From contig CABVRQ010000067.1 in the NCBI GenBank assembly GCA_902500695.1, forward strand, positions 1 through 14,193: DNA of 14,193 bases, in the 5' to 3' direction. This document shows, one piece after another, positions 6,301 to 14,193 of the stretch; positions within the stretch are counted from its first letter, which is position 1; each line of letters starts with the position of its first letter. The stretch comes from an uncultured Nitrospira sp. (GTDB lineage: Bacteria; Nitrospirota; Nitrospiria; Nitrospirales; UBA8639). A program made the translations under genes and the position numbers. The notes under the pieces were generated by a model, which made no database searches, was not told where the DNA came from, and saw only the letters and a program-made list of their open reading frames with translations.

Positions 6301-7071
6301 AGGTGCACTGGCCCAGAATCATTCAGTGAGTGTTTGAAAGATTTCTTAAGCATAAAGAATGATCCCCGTTCCAAAGACGCGTTACCTGCAGAGAAAGGGA
6401 AGGTGTGTTCACAACCTTTTTTGTCCACGGATTTACTTGGATGGCTGACTAATGGAATCTCCGATGGGCTTGTCGTCATCTTCCAAGACAGGGTGATCCT
6501 GTATAATGATCGATTCCGTCACCTGATCGAGGCTGTGGCCGGACACAGGGAAACTTCTCATACACCCGTGCGTGAATCTGTATACCCCCTTCCATCAAAG
6601 GAACAAATTCTCAATAACGCAGCGGCATGAAACGATGAATTGCTAAGGACCAAGGGAATTTGGCCGGTTCATATGCGAATTCATTTCCAGCCGGGGGACA
6701 AAAGTGTGGCGGGGGTCTGTGAGCCCGGACCTGCTGCTGATGAAATGGTATCGATGCCGGTTTATGGCGACAAAGGCTATCCAGGATACCGATATGACCA
6801 CATTCCTGGAACAGTTGGTGGTTGTCGGCGGTGCAGAATTTATGGAATTATAATGGTGAGGCTGGGTACAGTAAGGCGTACTGAGATGAGCGCCTTGCGG
6901 CAAATACGGGCGGAGCTTGAGCAGGAATAAAGACTCAGGCTCATAGCCGGAGGCTTCAGAATTCATCACCCTGGACTGTCAACTCAAGATCTGTTCATGA
7001 AACAGACGAATGTTTTCCGGGTGGATGCTCTTAAAGTGGGAATATTTCTTGGGAGGCAACATAGTCGATGA
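6301..7071 (+). pseudogene. Decayed PAS-type sensor/signalling gene
   Basis: One plus-strand frame runs 257 codons and is broken only by TGA (6628-6630) and TAA (6928-6930) before its final TGA (7069-7071). Chance would give about twelve stops. The first part holds a PAS-like segment (ISDGLVVIFQDRVILYNDRF, about 6454-6513), as at the start of many sensor kinases. After the TGA it continues NDELLRTKGIWPVHMRIHFQ, and before the TAA is a helical ALRQIRAELEQE. Near 6800 a neighbouring frame reads better (TTFLEQLVVVGGAEFMEL), so there is probably also a frameshift pair. There is no clear start codon; the first candidate is a TTG at 6334. The final TGA overlaps the purE ATG as ATGA. The intact function and full domain set are unknown. 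Confidence 0.5.
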
Positions 7072-7568
7072 ATATTGAATCTGACAATTCCAATCCACTC
7101 GTGGCGATCATCATGGGAAGCAGCAGTGATTGGGAGACCATGCGTCACGCGAGCCTGATTCTCACGGAATTGGCCGTTTCCCATGAATGCCGTATTGTGT
7201 CAGCTCATCGCACGCCGGACTTTCTCTTTGAGTATGTCGGATCGGCCAAAAGCAGAGGCATTCACGTGCTCATTGCCGGTGCAGGCGGAGCCGCCCATTT
7301 GCCGGGTATGGCGGCAGCAAAAACGATTCTTCCTGTTCTGGGAGTACCGGTGCGATCTCGAGCGCTGCAGGGCTTTGATTCGCTCTTATCCATTGTTCAA
7401 ATGCCCAAAGGAATTCCGGTGGCCACCCACCCGATCGGCGAGGATGGGGCTGTTAATGCCGCCTTGCAAGCGGCGGCCATTCTTGCATTATCCGATCAGG
7501 ACATCGGCCAACGACTCAAGGCCTATTATGAGAGACAACAGACCCCTGTACTGGAGAAACTTAAATGA
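7068..7568 (+). CDS. purE: N5-carboxyaminoimidazole ribonucleotide mutase
   Basis: 166 residues, the normal size for class I PurE. It converts N5-CAIR to CAIR in de novo purine synthesis in the cytoplasm. The phosphate-binding MGSSSDWETM (16-25), the catalytic SAHRTP with H47, and the glycine loop AGAGGAAHLPGMAAA (about 71-85) are all present. SLLSIVQMPKGIPVAT and the PIGEDGAVNAALQAAAIL helix follow. The adjacent purK shows this is the bacterial two-enzyme route rather than direct carboxylation. GGGAGG lies about 11 nt upstream of the ATG, slightly far. Its last codons overlap purK (ATGA), so the two are translationally coupled. Confidence 0.96.
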   Translation: MNIESDNSNPLVAIIMGSSSDWETMRHASLILTELAVSHECRIVSAHRTPDFLFEYVGSAKSRGIHVLIAGAGGAAHLPGMAAAKTILPVLGVPVRSRALQGFDSLLSIVQMPKGIPVATHPIGEDGAVNAALQAAAILALSDQDIGQRLKAYYERQQTPVLEKLK

Positions 7569-8785
7569 ATGTCATCCTTCCTGGTGGAACAATCGGGATA
7601 TTGGGCGGAGGCCAGCTTGGTCGCATGCTGGCCATGGAAGGCCGCCGGATGGGGTATCGGATTGGCGTGGTAGATCCAGTTGAGAATTGTCCGGCCGCCC
7701 AGGTGGCGGATTTTTTTGTGCAATCAGAACTGACGAACCCTCAACGCGTGATGGACTTTGTCGCGCAGGTTGATGTGGTGACCATTGAGACCGAACTGGT
7801 GCCTTGGATGCTTCTTGCCGACATTGAAACCGGCAAAGCTACCCGTCCATCCTCTTGCGTGCTCGCTTTCATCCAGGATCGACTGATTCAACGAGAATTT
7901 CTTCAAAATCACAGCTTTCCACAAACTCCATTTGCCTCGGTCAAAGATCACCTCACCTTGATGACAGCGGCTCAACAAGTGGCATTCCCGGCTATTTTAA
8001 AGAAGCGCCGCTCAGGATATGACGGGAAGGGGCAAATCCGGGTCGCCGACATGGATCATCTGAATGAAGCCTGGCGGGAATTAAGTGAGGTCCCGGCGGT
8101 CCTTGAAGCTATCGTGCCTTTCAAGATGGAACTATCGGTAGTGCTGGCGCGCAGTCTGCACGGGGATATCCAACTGTATCCTCTTGCCGAAAATGCCCAT
8201 CGGCAGAATATCCTGCATACCACATGCGTGCCGGCCCGGGTGGACGACGCGGTCCGGCAACACGCGGAGGAGCTTGCCGTTTCCCTGGCAGAGGCTCTTG
8301 ACTACTGCGGAGTCATGGCCGTGGAATTGTTTCTTCTTGAGGATGACACCGTGCTTATCAATGAGATCGCTCCGCGGCCTCATAACAGTGGACATTTCAC
8401 GTTTGGTGCCTGCGTGACGTCGCAATTTGAACAACATCTCCGCGCCATTTGCGGATTGCCCTTGGGGGATGCCTCCCTCATGCACCCCGTCGTCATGGTA
8501 AATTTGCTTGGAGATCTTTGGCGGAACGGGCCGCCACGATGGGAACACCTCCTGGCTCATCCGCAGGTCCGGCTTCACCTCTATGGAAAAACACAACCCG
8601 CGCCAGGACGCAAAATGGGGCATTTCCTTCTGATAGGGGAAAATCCGGATCAATCATTTAAACAAGCCGAGTGTCTCCTTCAGGGCATGATGGATGCGGA
8701 TTCTCAGGAGAGAAATTCTCTGATAGCGCATCCGGCCAAGGAGCTAATCCAAAAGCTATCCGGGCCATTGCAGACTCCGGCATGA
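7565..8785 (+). CDS. purK: N5-carboxyaminoimidazole ribonucleotide synthase
   Basis: A 406-residue ATP-grasp enzyme that makes N5-CAIR from AIR, ATP and bicarbonate, supplying PurE. The N-terminal dinucleotide-like loop is GILGGGQLGRM (11-21). The ATP-grasp core includes AILKKRRSGYDGKGQ (143-157), the EAIVPFKMELSVVLAR strand and the metal/substrate segment NEIAPRPHNSGH (266-277), then the family-typical CVTSQFEQHLRAICGLPLGD. It is slightly longer than E. coli PurK, with the usual C-terminal domain. The start overlaps the purE stop by 4 nt. There is no obvious terminator after it, only a short T-run (8795-8800) without a strong stem. Confidence 0.95.
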   Translation: MNVILPGGTIGILGGGQLGRMLAMEGRRMGYRIGVVDPVENCPAAQVADFFVQSELTNPQRVMDFVAQVDVVTIETELVPWMLLADIETGKATRPSSCVLAFIQDRLIQREFLQNHSFPQTPFASVKDHLTLMTAAQQVAFPAILKKRRSGYDGKGQIRVADMDHLNEAWRELSEVPAVLEAIVPFKMELSVVLARSLHGDIQLYPLAENAHRQNILHTTCVPARVDDAVRQHAEELAVSLAEALDYCGVMAVELFLLEDDTVLINEIAPRPHNSGHFTFGACVTSQFEQHLRAICGLPLGDASLMHPVVMVNLLGDLWRNGPPRWEHLLAHPQVRLHLYGKTQPAPGRKMGHFLLIGENPDQSFKQAECLLQGMMDADSQERNSLIAHPAKELIQKLSGPLQTPA

Positions 8786-8893
8786 ATACCGCGCTTTTTT
8801 ACTGAACATCTATTGAGATGCCTTCTCCTTATGAGGTAAATGTGTCAATGAAACCATGACTCATAATTTTCCTGGATGTGAATAGCCGGTTTG

Positions 8894-8922
8894 TCGACAC
8901 GAACACTTTGACAGGATATGAT
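8894..8922 (+). promoter_or_regulatory. Sigma-70 type promoter for the dab operon
   Basis: A -35 box TCGACA (8894-8899), a 17-nt spacer and a -10 box TATGAT (8917-8922): five of six consensus bases in each and ideal spacing. It lies 109 nt after purK and gives a start near 8929, which leaves a leader of about 137 nt before the dabB ATG. The three dab genes can therefore be transcribed separately from purEK. A perfect TTGACA at 8908-8913 lies inside the spacer but has no -10 at the right distance. Confidence 0.5.
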
Positions 8923-8942
8923 GGCCCACAAATCGAAACATG

Positions 8943-8984
8943 ACGCCGCATTCAAACGGTCGGGACTGAACGGGCGTGCGGCGT
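8943..8984 (+). promoter_or_regulatory. Stem-loop in the dab leader
   Basis: ACGCCGCA (8943-8950) and TGCGGCGT (8977-8984) are perfect 8-nt inverted arms around a 26-nt loop, starting about 14 nt after the predicted transcript start. The loop has a further possible TTCA/TGAA pairing. No T-tract follows, so it is not a terminator. It could be an mRNA-stabilising or regulatory structure, or a DNA site for a regulator. Confidence 0.35.
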
Positions 8985-9065
8985 GAGGATGACCGTTCTG
9001 TCTAAACGCTATTTCCCCATGAACATTGTTTTTCATCGGCGACACCATCTCTCGGAGACCCACTC

Positions 9066-10778
9066 ATGACAACCTTCTTGACGATCCTTGTTCCTCTATT
9101 GCCTCTGGCCTCGGGCCTCCTCATCGGCCTTTTCGGACGGCATTTGGGAAACAGGAGTCACCAGGTGGGCGTTCCTGCTCTGGTGACTGCGTGTCTCGGG
9201 TCCCTCTGGCTGCTCTATGCGGTGAGTTCCGGAGGACCGGTTCGCGTCGGCTTTCAGGCTGCCTCTACTGGGCCACATGACTGGTTGTCCTTCAGTCTGT
9301 ATATCGATCGGCTGAGTGCAGTCATGATGGTGCTCATAACCGGAGTCAGCACCATCATCCATCTCTATTCCATCAATTATCTGCAAGGCGAACAAGGCTA
9401 TGCCCGGTTTTATGCACTCCTGGGCCTGATAACGTTTGTCATCCTCTCGTTGGTTTCCAGCGCTAATCTGTTCATGCTCTTTGTGTTTTGGCAATTATTA
9501 AGTTGGATGCTGTATCTGTTGCTCGCCTACAACTTTGGGCATCCCCCTGCCGTTCGCTTCGCCTTTAAAACCTTGATCGTGCATCGGGTGGGAGATGTGA
9601 TGTTTTTGGCCGGTATTCTTCTGACCTATGCTCTTTTCGGAACTCTGGAATTTTCGCAACTTTTTGCCCGCGCCGCGGAGGCCGAGATCCTGCTCCCTCT
9701 TTGGCCTGGGGGCCAGCCGGTCATCAGCGCCGTCACGGCGATTACACTCTTAATTTTTGTCGGTGCCATGGCCAAATCCGCTCAGTTCCCGTTGCATGTC
9801 TGGCTGCCGGATACCATGGACACCCCCACCCCCGTCTCCGCGCTCATGCATGCCGGGATCGTGAATGCCGGGGGATTTTTGCTGAACCGCCTGGCTCCGT
9901 TATATGGATTGTCTCCCACCACCTTGCACGTGGTGTTCGCAATCGGTGCCCTCACCGTAGTTCTCGGAGCCGGGATGATGCTGATTCAAAATGACATCAA
10001 AAAAACCTTGGGATTTTCGACTATGGCCCAAATGGGCTACATGGTGATGGAATGCGGATTAGGCGCCTTTGCACTTGCCATCTTCCACCTCATCGCTCAT
10101 GGCGTGTTTAAAGCCACATTATTTTTGAATGCCGGGCATGTGATCCAGGCATCGCGACACGAACCCAAGCGGCCTGCTGCCGATCGCATGGAAGAAGCCG
10201 TATCCTTTTCCCGCGCCACATGGATTACCGGCGTCGGCGTGACCCTGCTTCTGCCATTGATCATCCTGTTAATCGCCCATGGCATATTGGCCATTCCCCT
10301 TAAGGATGCACAGGGCGCAGTCATTTTTTTGTTCTTTGCCTGGGTCACGGCCTCTCAAGCCATGTTTAGTTTATATCGCCTCAACGCCGCGTCATGGAAA
10401 GGGTCAGGGGTCATGTTGCTGACCTTATTGCTGGTCATTTTCACCTATTTATGGGTCGCGGAGACGTTCACGTACTTTTTGTATCCCGAACCAGGGGTCG
10501 CGCATGCGTACTTCCAGGTCGCGGCTCTTCCCGCCCAATTATTTGACGGGTTGGTATTGGTGATCGCCGCAATGATTGTGTTGGGCTGGGCTCACCTCTA
10601 TACCAATATTCGCGGGCAACGAAATCTTTTCCAGGAGTGGGTTGCCTCCCTGAGGCCCCAATTCTATGTCTTGTTCATGAACCGGCTCTATGTGGATCAA
10701 TTTTACAGTTGGGCAGGAAAAGGCATCATCCGCTTCGCGCAACGTCTTGACCATAGTCTCGGGGGATGGAAGCAGTGA
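9066..10778 (+). CDS. dabB: DabB: NuoL-like membrane subunit of DAB inorganic-carbon uptake
   Basis: A 570-residue polytopic protein of the NuoL/Mrp antiporter family (Proton_antipo_N about 60-115, Proton_antipo_M about 125-400). The transmembrane lysine K237 (MAKSAQFP), PLHVWLPD with H244, SALMHAGIVNAGG with H262, NDIKKTLGFSTMAQMGYM, and H345/K349 of AHGVFKATLFL correspond to proton-path residues of NuoL. The usual glutamate at the E. coli E144 place is a glutamine (Q143 in FWQLLSW). With DabA encoded two genes on, this is DabB: it lets cations in and drives CO2 hydration by DabA at the membrane. GGAG about 9 nt upstream supports the ATG. Taken alone it could be confused with complex I NuoL, but no other nuo genes are nearby. 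Confidence 0.88.
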   Translation: MTTFLTILVPLLPLASGLLIGLFGRHLGNRSHQVGVPALVTACLGSLWLLYAVSSGGPVRVGFQAASTGPHDWLSFSLYIDRLSAVMMVLITGVSTIIHLYSINYLQGEQGYARFYALLGLITFVILSLVSSANLFMLFVFWQLLSWMLYLLLAYNFGHPPAVRFAFKTLIVHRVGDVMFLAGILLTYALFGTLEFSQLFARAAEAEILLPLWPGGQPVISAVTAITLLIFVGAMAKSAQFPLHVWLPDTMDTPTPVSALMHAGIVNAGGFLLNRLAPLYGLSPTTLHVVFAIGALTVVLGAGMMLIQNDIKKTLGFSTMAQMGYMVMECGLGAFALAIFHLIAHGVFKATLFLNAGHVIQASRHEPKRPAADRMEEAVSFSRATWITGVGVTLLLPLIILLIAHGILAIPLKDAQGAVIFLFFAWVTASQAMFSLYRLNAASWKGSGVMLLTLLLVIFTYLWVAETFTYFLYPEPGVAHAYFQVAALPAQLFDGLVLVIAAMIVLGWAHLYTNIRGQRNLFQEWVASLRPQFYVLFMNRLYVDQFYSWAGKGIIRFAQRLDHSLGGWKQ

Positions 10779-12103
10779 TGGAATGGGGGTCGGGACAAAT
10801 GCTTGTTGCGGTGGCTCTCCCTTTGCTGGGGGCCGCTCTTGGAACGATCCTGTGGTCAAAACCGCAGGCATTTAAAATCCTGGCGCTGGTCGTTTTGGCA
10901 CTCACGTGGTTGGTCGTGACCGTCCCTTCCTGGATGGCGCAAGCGCCCTTGAGCATCTCGCACTTCTTGATGCACCTGATTCTGGCTGCAGGATTTTTAA
11001 CGATTCTCGGTCATCACATCGACAAAGATACGTCGATCTCATTGAGTTTGACCCTTCTGTTTGCGGGAATAGGGTTAGGCGTTGTGGCGGGTCAGGGCCA
11101 TGCAGGCTCAATATTTCTATGCGGGATTTTCGGCTTATTAATCCTGGCTTTCATGCGGCACCGACCAATGAATCTGGAAACCCCGTGGAAAGCCATCGGC
11201 CTGTTAGCGTTTGGCCTTTTTTCACTCCTGACTTCCTTCCTGACTTCTGATCACCTCCAGATCATAACGCTGCTTATTCCCTTGGCCATGATGTGGCCAC
11301 TCCTGCCCGTTCAGGGAGCATTTGTGGCCTCTGTCAGCTGTTTGCCAGGCACGCTTCCTTCGTTTTTGGCCGTGCTCTTGCCGAGTCTCGGATTCCACGG
11401 CATCAACACTCTTCTTCCCTTTATACCGGAAGGCGTCTTGAATCTTCTTTGGATGGTCGCCATAGTCAGTGCCCTGTACGGATCCTTACTCGCCTTGAGT
11501 CAGGATTCGATGGACATCCTGTTAGCGTATGCCCATATGGCCCTGGGTTCTATCTTATGGTGGTATGTGGCAGTCACGCACTCGATGGCTCCGGGGGCCG
11601 TGGTCTATTTAGGTGGGCTAAGCCTGGTCATCTGCGGACTGCTCGTCGCGAATCAACACATACGAACGCGCTTTGGCCATCTGGATTTGACGATCTCTCA
11701 CGGATTGGCGCACATCATGCCGCGGTTTTCCACGCTCTTCGTGCTGTTCATTACCGCCGCCGTGGGCCTTCCGATCTTTACCCTCTTTTCGGCATTCATG
11801 GAGATGATGTTGGGCTTCTCTTTCAGCGGGGCGTGGCCCCTCGTGATCATTCTTCTGACATGGTTGATGGCCTCCTGGTATTTCCCCCGGCTGATGCAAC
11901 AAGTCTTATTCGGCCGCCAGCCTCCATCATTCAAGGCCGCCCACGATCTCCATATTGACGAAAGAGTTTCTCTCATTCTCTTATTGGCTCTTCTGGTCAT
12001 GCTCGGCATGGCTCCATCTCAGTGGTTTGGGGCTGCCGATCCGGCAGTGTCAACTGGTCACCTATCTTTTGAGATTTCACAGGATGTGATATGGAAACGG
12101 TAA
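10766..12103 (+). CDS. Divergent NuoL/NuoM-like membrane protein, third dab gene
   Basis: A 445-residue protein with about 12 hydrophobic segments. Faint similarity to the antiporter family is visible by position. ALYGSLLALSQDSMDILLAYAHMALG (243-263) lines up with the NuoL/M 'ALxQxDxKKxLAYSSxAHMG' helix, but the lysines are replaced by Ser/Met. P181-VQGAF onward occupies the place of HxWLPD and lacks its His and Lys. GLPIFTLFSAF near 335-345 matches the NuoM 'GLPG' segment. It probably no longer moves protons by the usual lysines and may be a structural or regulatory partner of DabB or DabA. It overlaps dabB by 13 nt and dabA by 13 nt. An alternative ATG at 10778, overlapping the dabB TGA, is just as likely. 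Confidence 0.8.
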   Translation: MEAVMEWGSGQMLVAVALPLLGAALGTILWSKPQAFKILALVVLALTWLVVTVPSWMAQAPLSISHFLMHLILAAGFLTILGHHIDKDTSISLSLTLLFAGIGLGVVAGQGHAGSIFLCGIFGLLILAFMRHRPMNLETPWKAIGLLAFGLFSLLTSFLTSDHLQIITLLIPLAMMWPLLPVQGAFVASVSCLPGTLPSFLAVLLPSLGFHGINTLLPFIPEGVLNLLWMVAIVSALYGSLLALSQDSMDILLAYAHMALGSILWWYVAVTHSMAPGAVVYLGGLSLVICGLLVANQHIRTRFGHLDLTISHGLAHIMPRFSTLFVLFITAAVGLPIFTLFSAFMEMMLGFSFSGAWPLVIILLTWLMASWYFPRLMQQVLFGRQPPSFKAAHDLHIDERVSLILLLALLVMLGMAPSQWFGAADPAVSTGHLSFEISQDVIWKR

Positions 12104-14193
12104 CGGCCCGCCCGTATAGCGAAGCTCAGCGCATGGAAATGCGCTCGCTGGTCAATCTCGCCGGCGAGGTGATTGCGTATTATTGGCCCATGCGGACCTT
12201 TATTCACCACAATCTTCTCCATGGGTTGGAGTATCTGGAATTTGAGGAAGCCGTTCAGCAGGGCCAGCGGTTCCTGGGTGGCCGTCCCTACCTTCCCAAC
12301 GAGGTGTTTCGTGACTATTTCCGAACCGGTCGAATTCGTATCGAGGAGGTGGATGCCGCCCTGCAGCCGTTCACTCATGACAAAACGGTCTTGGTGGGAA
12401 ATACGCGTATTACTCATCTTGAGGTGCTCCGAGCCCATCTGGTACAGGGCCTCACGGCTCCCAACCATATGGATCAGCCGGGGGCATGGGATCCCTCTTC
12501 AGAGGATGCCGCCCTGGCTTCTCTCACAGACCGATTGCGAACCATACTCTCTTCATCCCATGATCAGGCACAAGTGCAGGCGGCTGCCGAATCTGATATT
12601 CAGGGCCTCGGACGTGACGTGACTGTCAGCGCGTGGTGTGATCGTGTGTTGGGAACCCGGATCACCGAGCAAATCAATGAGGAACTCATTAAATGGTGCG
12701 GGGCCTTTGTTGATGAAGATCATGCCGCATGGACGATGCCCGCCCGCGACCTCTCCCTTTACTCTGCCTGGAAACAACTTGCCCGGCACGATTTCAGTGG
12801 TGCCTTTCTAGGCATTCCAAACTGTACACACAAAATCCAGGCATTGCCGGAACGGCCGGAAGACAGCCTCTTGATGTATTTGGAAATCCTTGGCATCCCG
12901 AAAGCCTTATGGGTGGACTATCTCTCGCTTCATCTGGGGACCATGCCGGGATGGACAGGGTTTATCAAATGGCGAGCGGAAGAGGCTGGCTATGAGTGGC
13001 AGGAAATGTACCCCGTGAGCCTGGTCAAATATCTCGCTATCCGGCTGTTTTATGAGGGAGAGTTAGTCAGGGAGGCCTCCCGGGCAGAGTTGAATATCAC
13101 CGGAGACTATCCCGCCCTGGTGACCTTCATGCGCGAGCAGCCACACGTCTACAGTCTTCGACAGGCTCGTGTCACCGGAAGTCTCACTCCGGAGTATAAG
13201 GGGCAAGTCGATCGTCTTCGGTACGGAAGCCCACGAGACCGGGATGCCGCATGGCGGATGCTCGCGGACCGCTACCACACCCGCCTCGGGGTTGAAGATG
13301 AACACAAAAAATGTCAATCGCAGGCCTGGCGACTCCTGAGATTAGCTGACATGCTTCAGATACCTGTGCAGGCCATGATTGACGGCGCCTCCGCGGAATT
13401 ACACGTGCTCCTAAGCTGGCTAGACGATTTTCCGGAAACGCGGCATGGCCCGATTTGGTTACAAGCCTTTGAGGCAGGATATCGAAAAACCCTATTGGAG
13501 ACACTCAAGCCCAACGTCAGGAAATCATTCAGTGCCACCGATCTCGGACAAGGCTCGGTTGCCGAGGTTCGTCCTCTGACACAAGCTATTTTTTGTATCG
13601 ATGTCCGTTCCGAAGGGTTTCGCCGCCATTTGGAAGAAATCGGCGGATATGAAACCTTGGGCTTTGCCGGATTTTTTGCCATCCCGTTCCGCTTCCGCCC
13701 GTTCGGCAGCCACCATGAAACTGATCAATGCCCCGTCCTGCTCAAACCGAAACATATCGTGCGAGAAGTTCCCCGGGCCTATCAAAGCCTGGAGGCCGAA
13801 AAACATTTGGCTGGTAAACGGTTCCTTCAGACCGGCCATCAGTTGCTTTACGACCTCAAAGAAAATGTGATCACGCCCTATGTCATGGTTGAAGCGATGG
13901 GATGGTTTTATGCCATTCCTTTTATTCTGAAAACGACCATGGCCACCTGGTATCGGGAATTGTCCTCTAGGCTCCGGCGGGCCTTTTCGCCCCCTCCTGC
14001 CACGACCCTTACGGTGAATAAGGTGACGCAGGAAGAGGCCCTGGAAATGTTAGCGGTTGAACAGCGCCCCACCATCCGCCGCGCCTTGCGAGAGCAGCTT
14101 GGCCTATATGGCAGCCTTGTTTCCCCTCAACTCATTGAGACATTACGCCGGTATGCGTTGGAGGAGAATGATTCCCCCGGCACTCTTCCCCAT
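12091..14193 (+). CDS. dabA: DabA (DUF2309), zinc-dependent CO2-hydrating subunit, 3' end outside window
   Basis: 701 codons are present and the frame is still open at the window edge. The family (DUF2309/PF10070) is usually about 800-1,050 residues. The N-terminus has the conserved block YYWPMRTFIHHNLLHGLEYL (30-49) followed by EFEEAV. The zinc and beta-carbonic-anhydrase-like motif is CIDVRSEGFRRHLE with C502, D504 and R506. The second ligand pair (His and Cys) is expected further downstream, outside the window. DabA is a cytoplasmic protein bound to DabB; it hydrates CO2 to bicarbonate using the cation gradient. AGGA sits 7 nt before the ATG. No frameshift is seen in the part present. Confidence 0.93.
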   Translation, partial: METVTARPYSEAQRMEMRSLVNLAGEVIAYYWPMRTFIHHNLLHGLEYLEFEEAVQQGQRFLGGRPYLPNEVFRDYFRTGRIRIEEVDAALQPFTHDKTVLVGNTRITHLEVLRAHLVQGLTAPNHMDQPGAWDPSSEDAALASLTDRLRTILSSSHDQAQVQAAAESDIQGLGRDVTVSAWCDRVLGTRITEQINEELIKWCGAFVDEDHAAWTMPARDLSLYSAWKQLARHDFSGAFLGIPNCTHKIQALPERPEDSLLMYLEILGIPKALWVDYLSLHLGTMPGWTGFIKWRAEEAGYEWQEMYPVSLVKYLAIRLFYEGELVREASRAELNITGDYPALVTFMREQPHVYSLRQARVTGSLTPEYKGQVDRLRYGSPRDRDAAWRMLADRYHTRLGVEDEHKKCQSQAWRLLRLADMLQIPVQAMIDGASAELHVLLSWLDDFPETRHGPIWLQAFEAGYRKTLLETLKPNVRKSFSATDLGQGSVAEVRPLTQAIFCIDVRSEGFRRHLEEIGGYETLGFAGFFAIPFRFRPFGSHHETDQCPVLLKPKHIVREVPRAYQSLEAEKHLAGKRFLQTGHQLLYDLKENVITPYVMVEAMGWFYAIPFILKTTMATWYRELSSRLRRAFSPPPATTLTVNKVTQEEALEMLAVEQRPTIRRALREQLGLYGSLVSPQLIETLRRYALEENDSPGTLPH

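Noticed and set aside
8908..8913. Perfect TTGACA as a -35 box
   Set aside because: No acceptable -10 lies 16-18 nt downstream. The TCGACA/TATGAT pair is better placed.
8845..9063. 72-codon minus-strand frame upstream of dabB
   Set aside because: It lies in the dab leader, antisense to the promoter, with a composition unlike a protein and no ribosome site.
9066..12103. Respiratory complex I fragment (nuoL-nuoM)
   Set aside because: No other nuo genes are present. The second protein lacks NuoM signature residues, and dabA follows with an overlap, so DAB is the better reading.
1..14193. tRNA, rRNA, CRISPR arrays, insertion sequences
   Set aside because: I looked for regular direct repeats with spacers, clover-leaf segments and transposase motifs, and saw none.

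Overview
The window looks like a piece of a chromosome from a chemolithoautotrophic bacterium of moderate GC. My best guess is a Nitrospira-like member of the Nitrospirota. This rests on the gene content (a DAB inorganic-carbon uptake operon plus a cluster of small stress-type genes) and on a general resemblance of the small proteins to ones I associate with that group. No rRNA or other decisive phylogenetic marker is present, so the taxonomy is inference.

Left half (1-5048): all genes lie on the minus strand. From left to right they are a small membrane-anchored protein whose frame is cut by an in-frame TAG, a decayed gene of unknown function, a two-CBS-domain protein, a small cupin, an exported protein built of exact 23-residue repeats, an exported DUF1264 protein, a DUF2934 protein, and a mannose-1-phosphate guanylyltransferase-type nucleotidyltransferase. 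The last two overlap by ATGA. The intergenic gaps hold several perfect short hairpins; two of them share a GTAG..CAAG..CTAC core and look like one palindromic repeat family.

Middle (5049-7071): a long gap with a REP-like palindrome is followed by a plus-strand ferritin-like (DUF2202-type) protein. Next comes a 257-codon frame with only two internal stops, which reads as a decaying PAS-type sensor gene. Its frame ends in an ATGA overlap with purE.

Right half (7068-14193): purE and purK overlap by ATGA and carry out the two bicarbonate-dependent steps of AIR carboxylation. After a 280-nt gap with a good sigma-70 promoter and a leader stem-loop come three overlapping genes. The first is a NuoL-like DabB, the second a very divergent NuoL/NuoM-like membrane protein without the usual lysines, and the third is DabA (DUF2309), cut by the window end. 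This is a DAB (DabA-DabB) energy-coupled CO2-hydration/bicarbonate accumulation system with an extra membrane subunit. It is the most interesting part of the window, and its position beside the bicarbonate-using PurK is suggestive.
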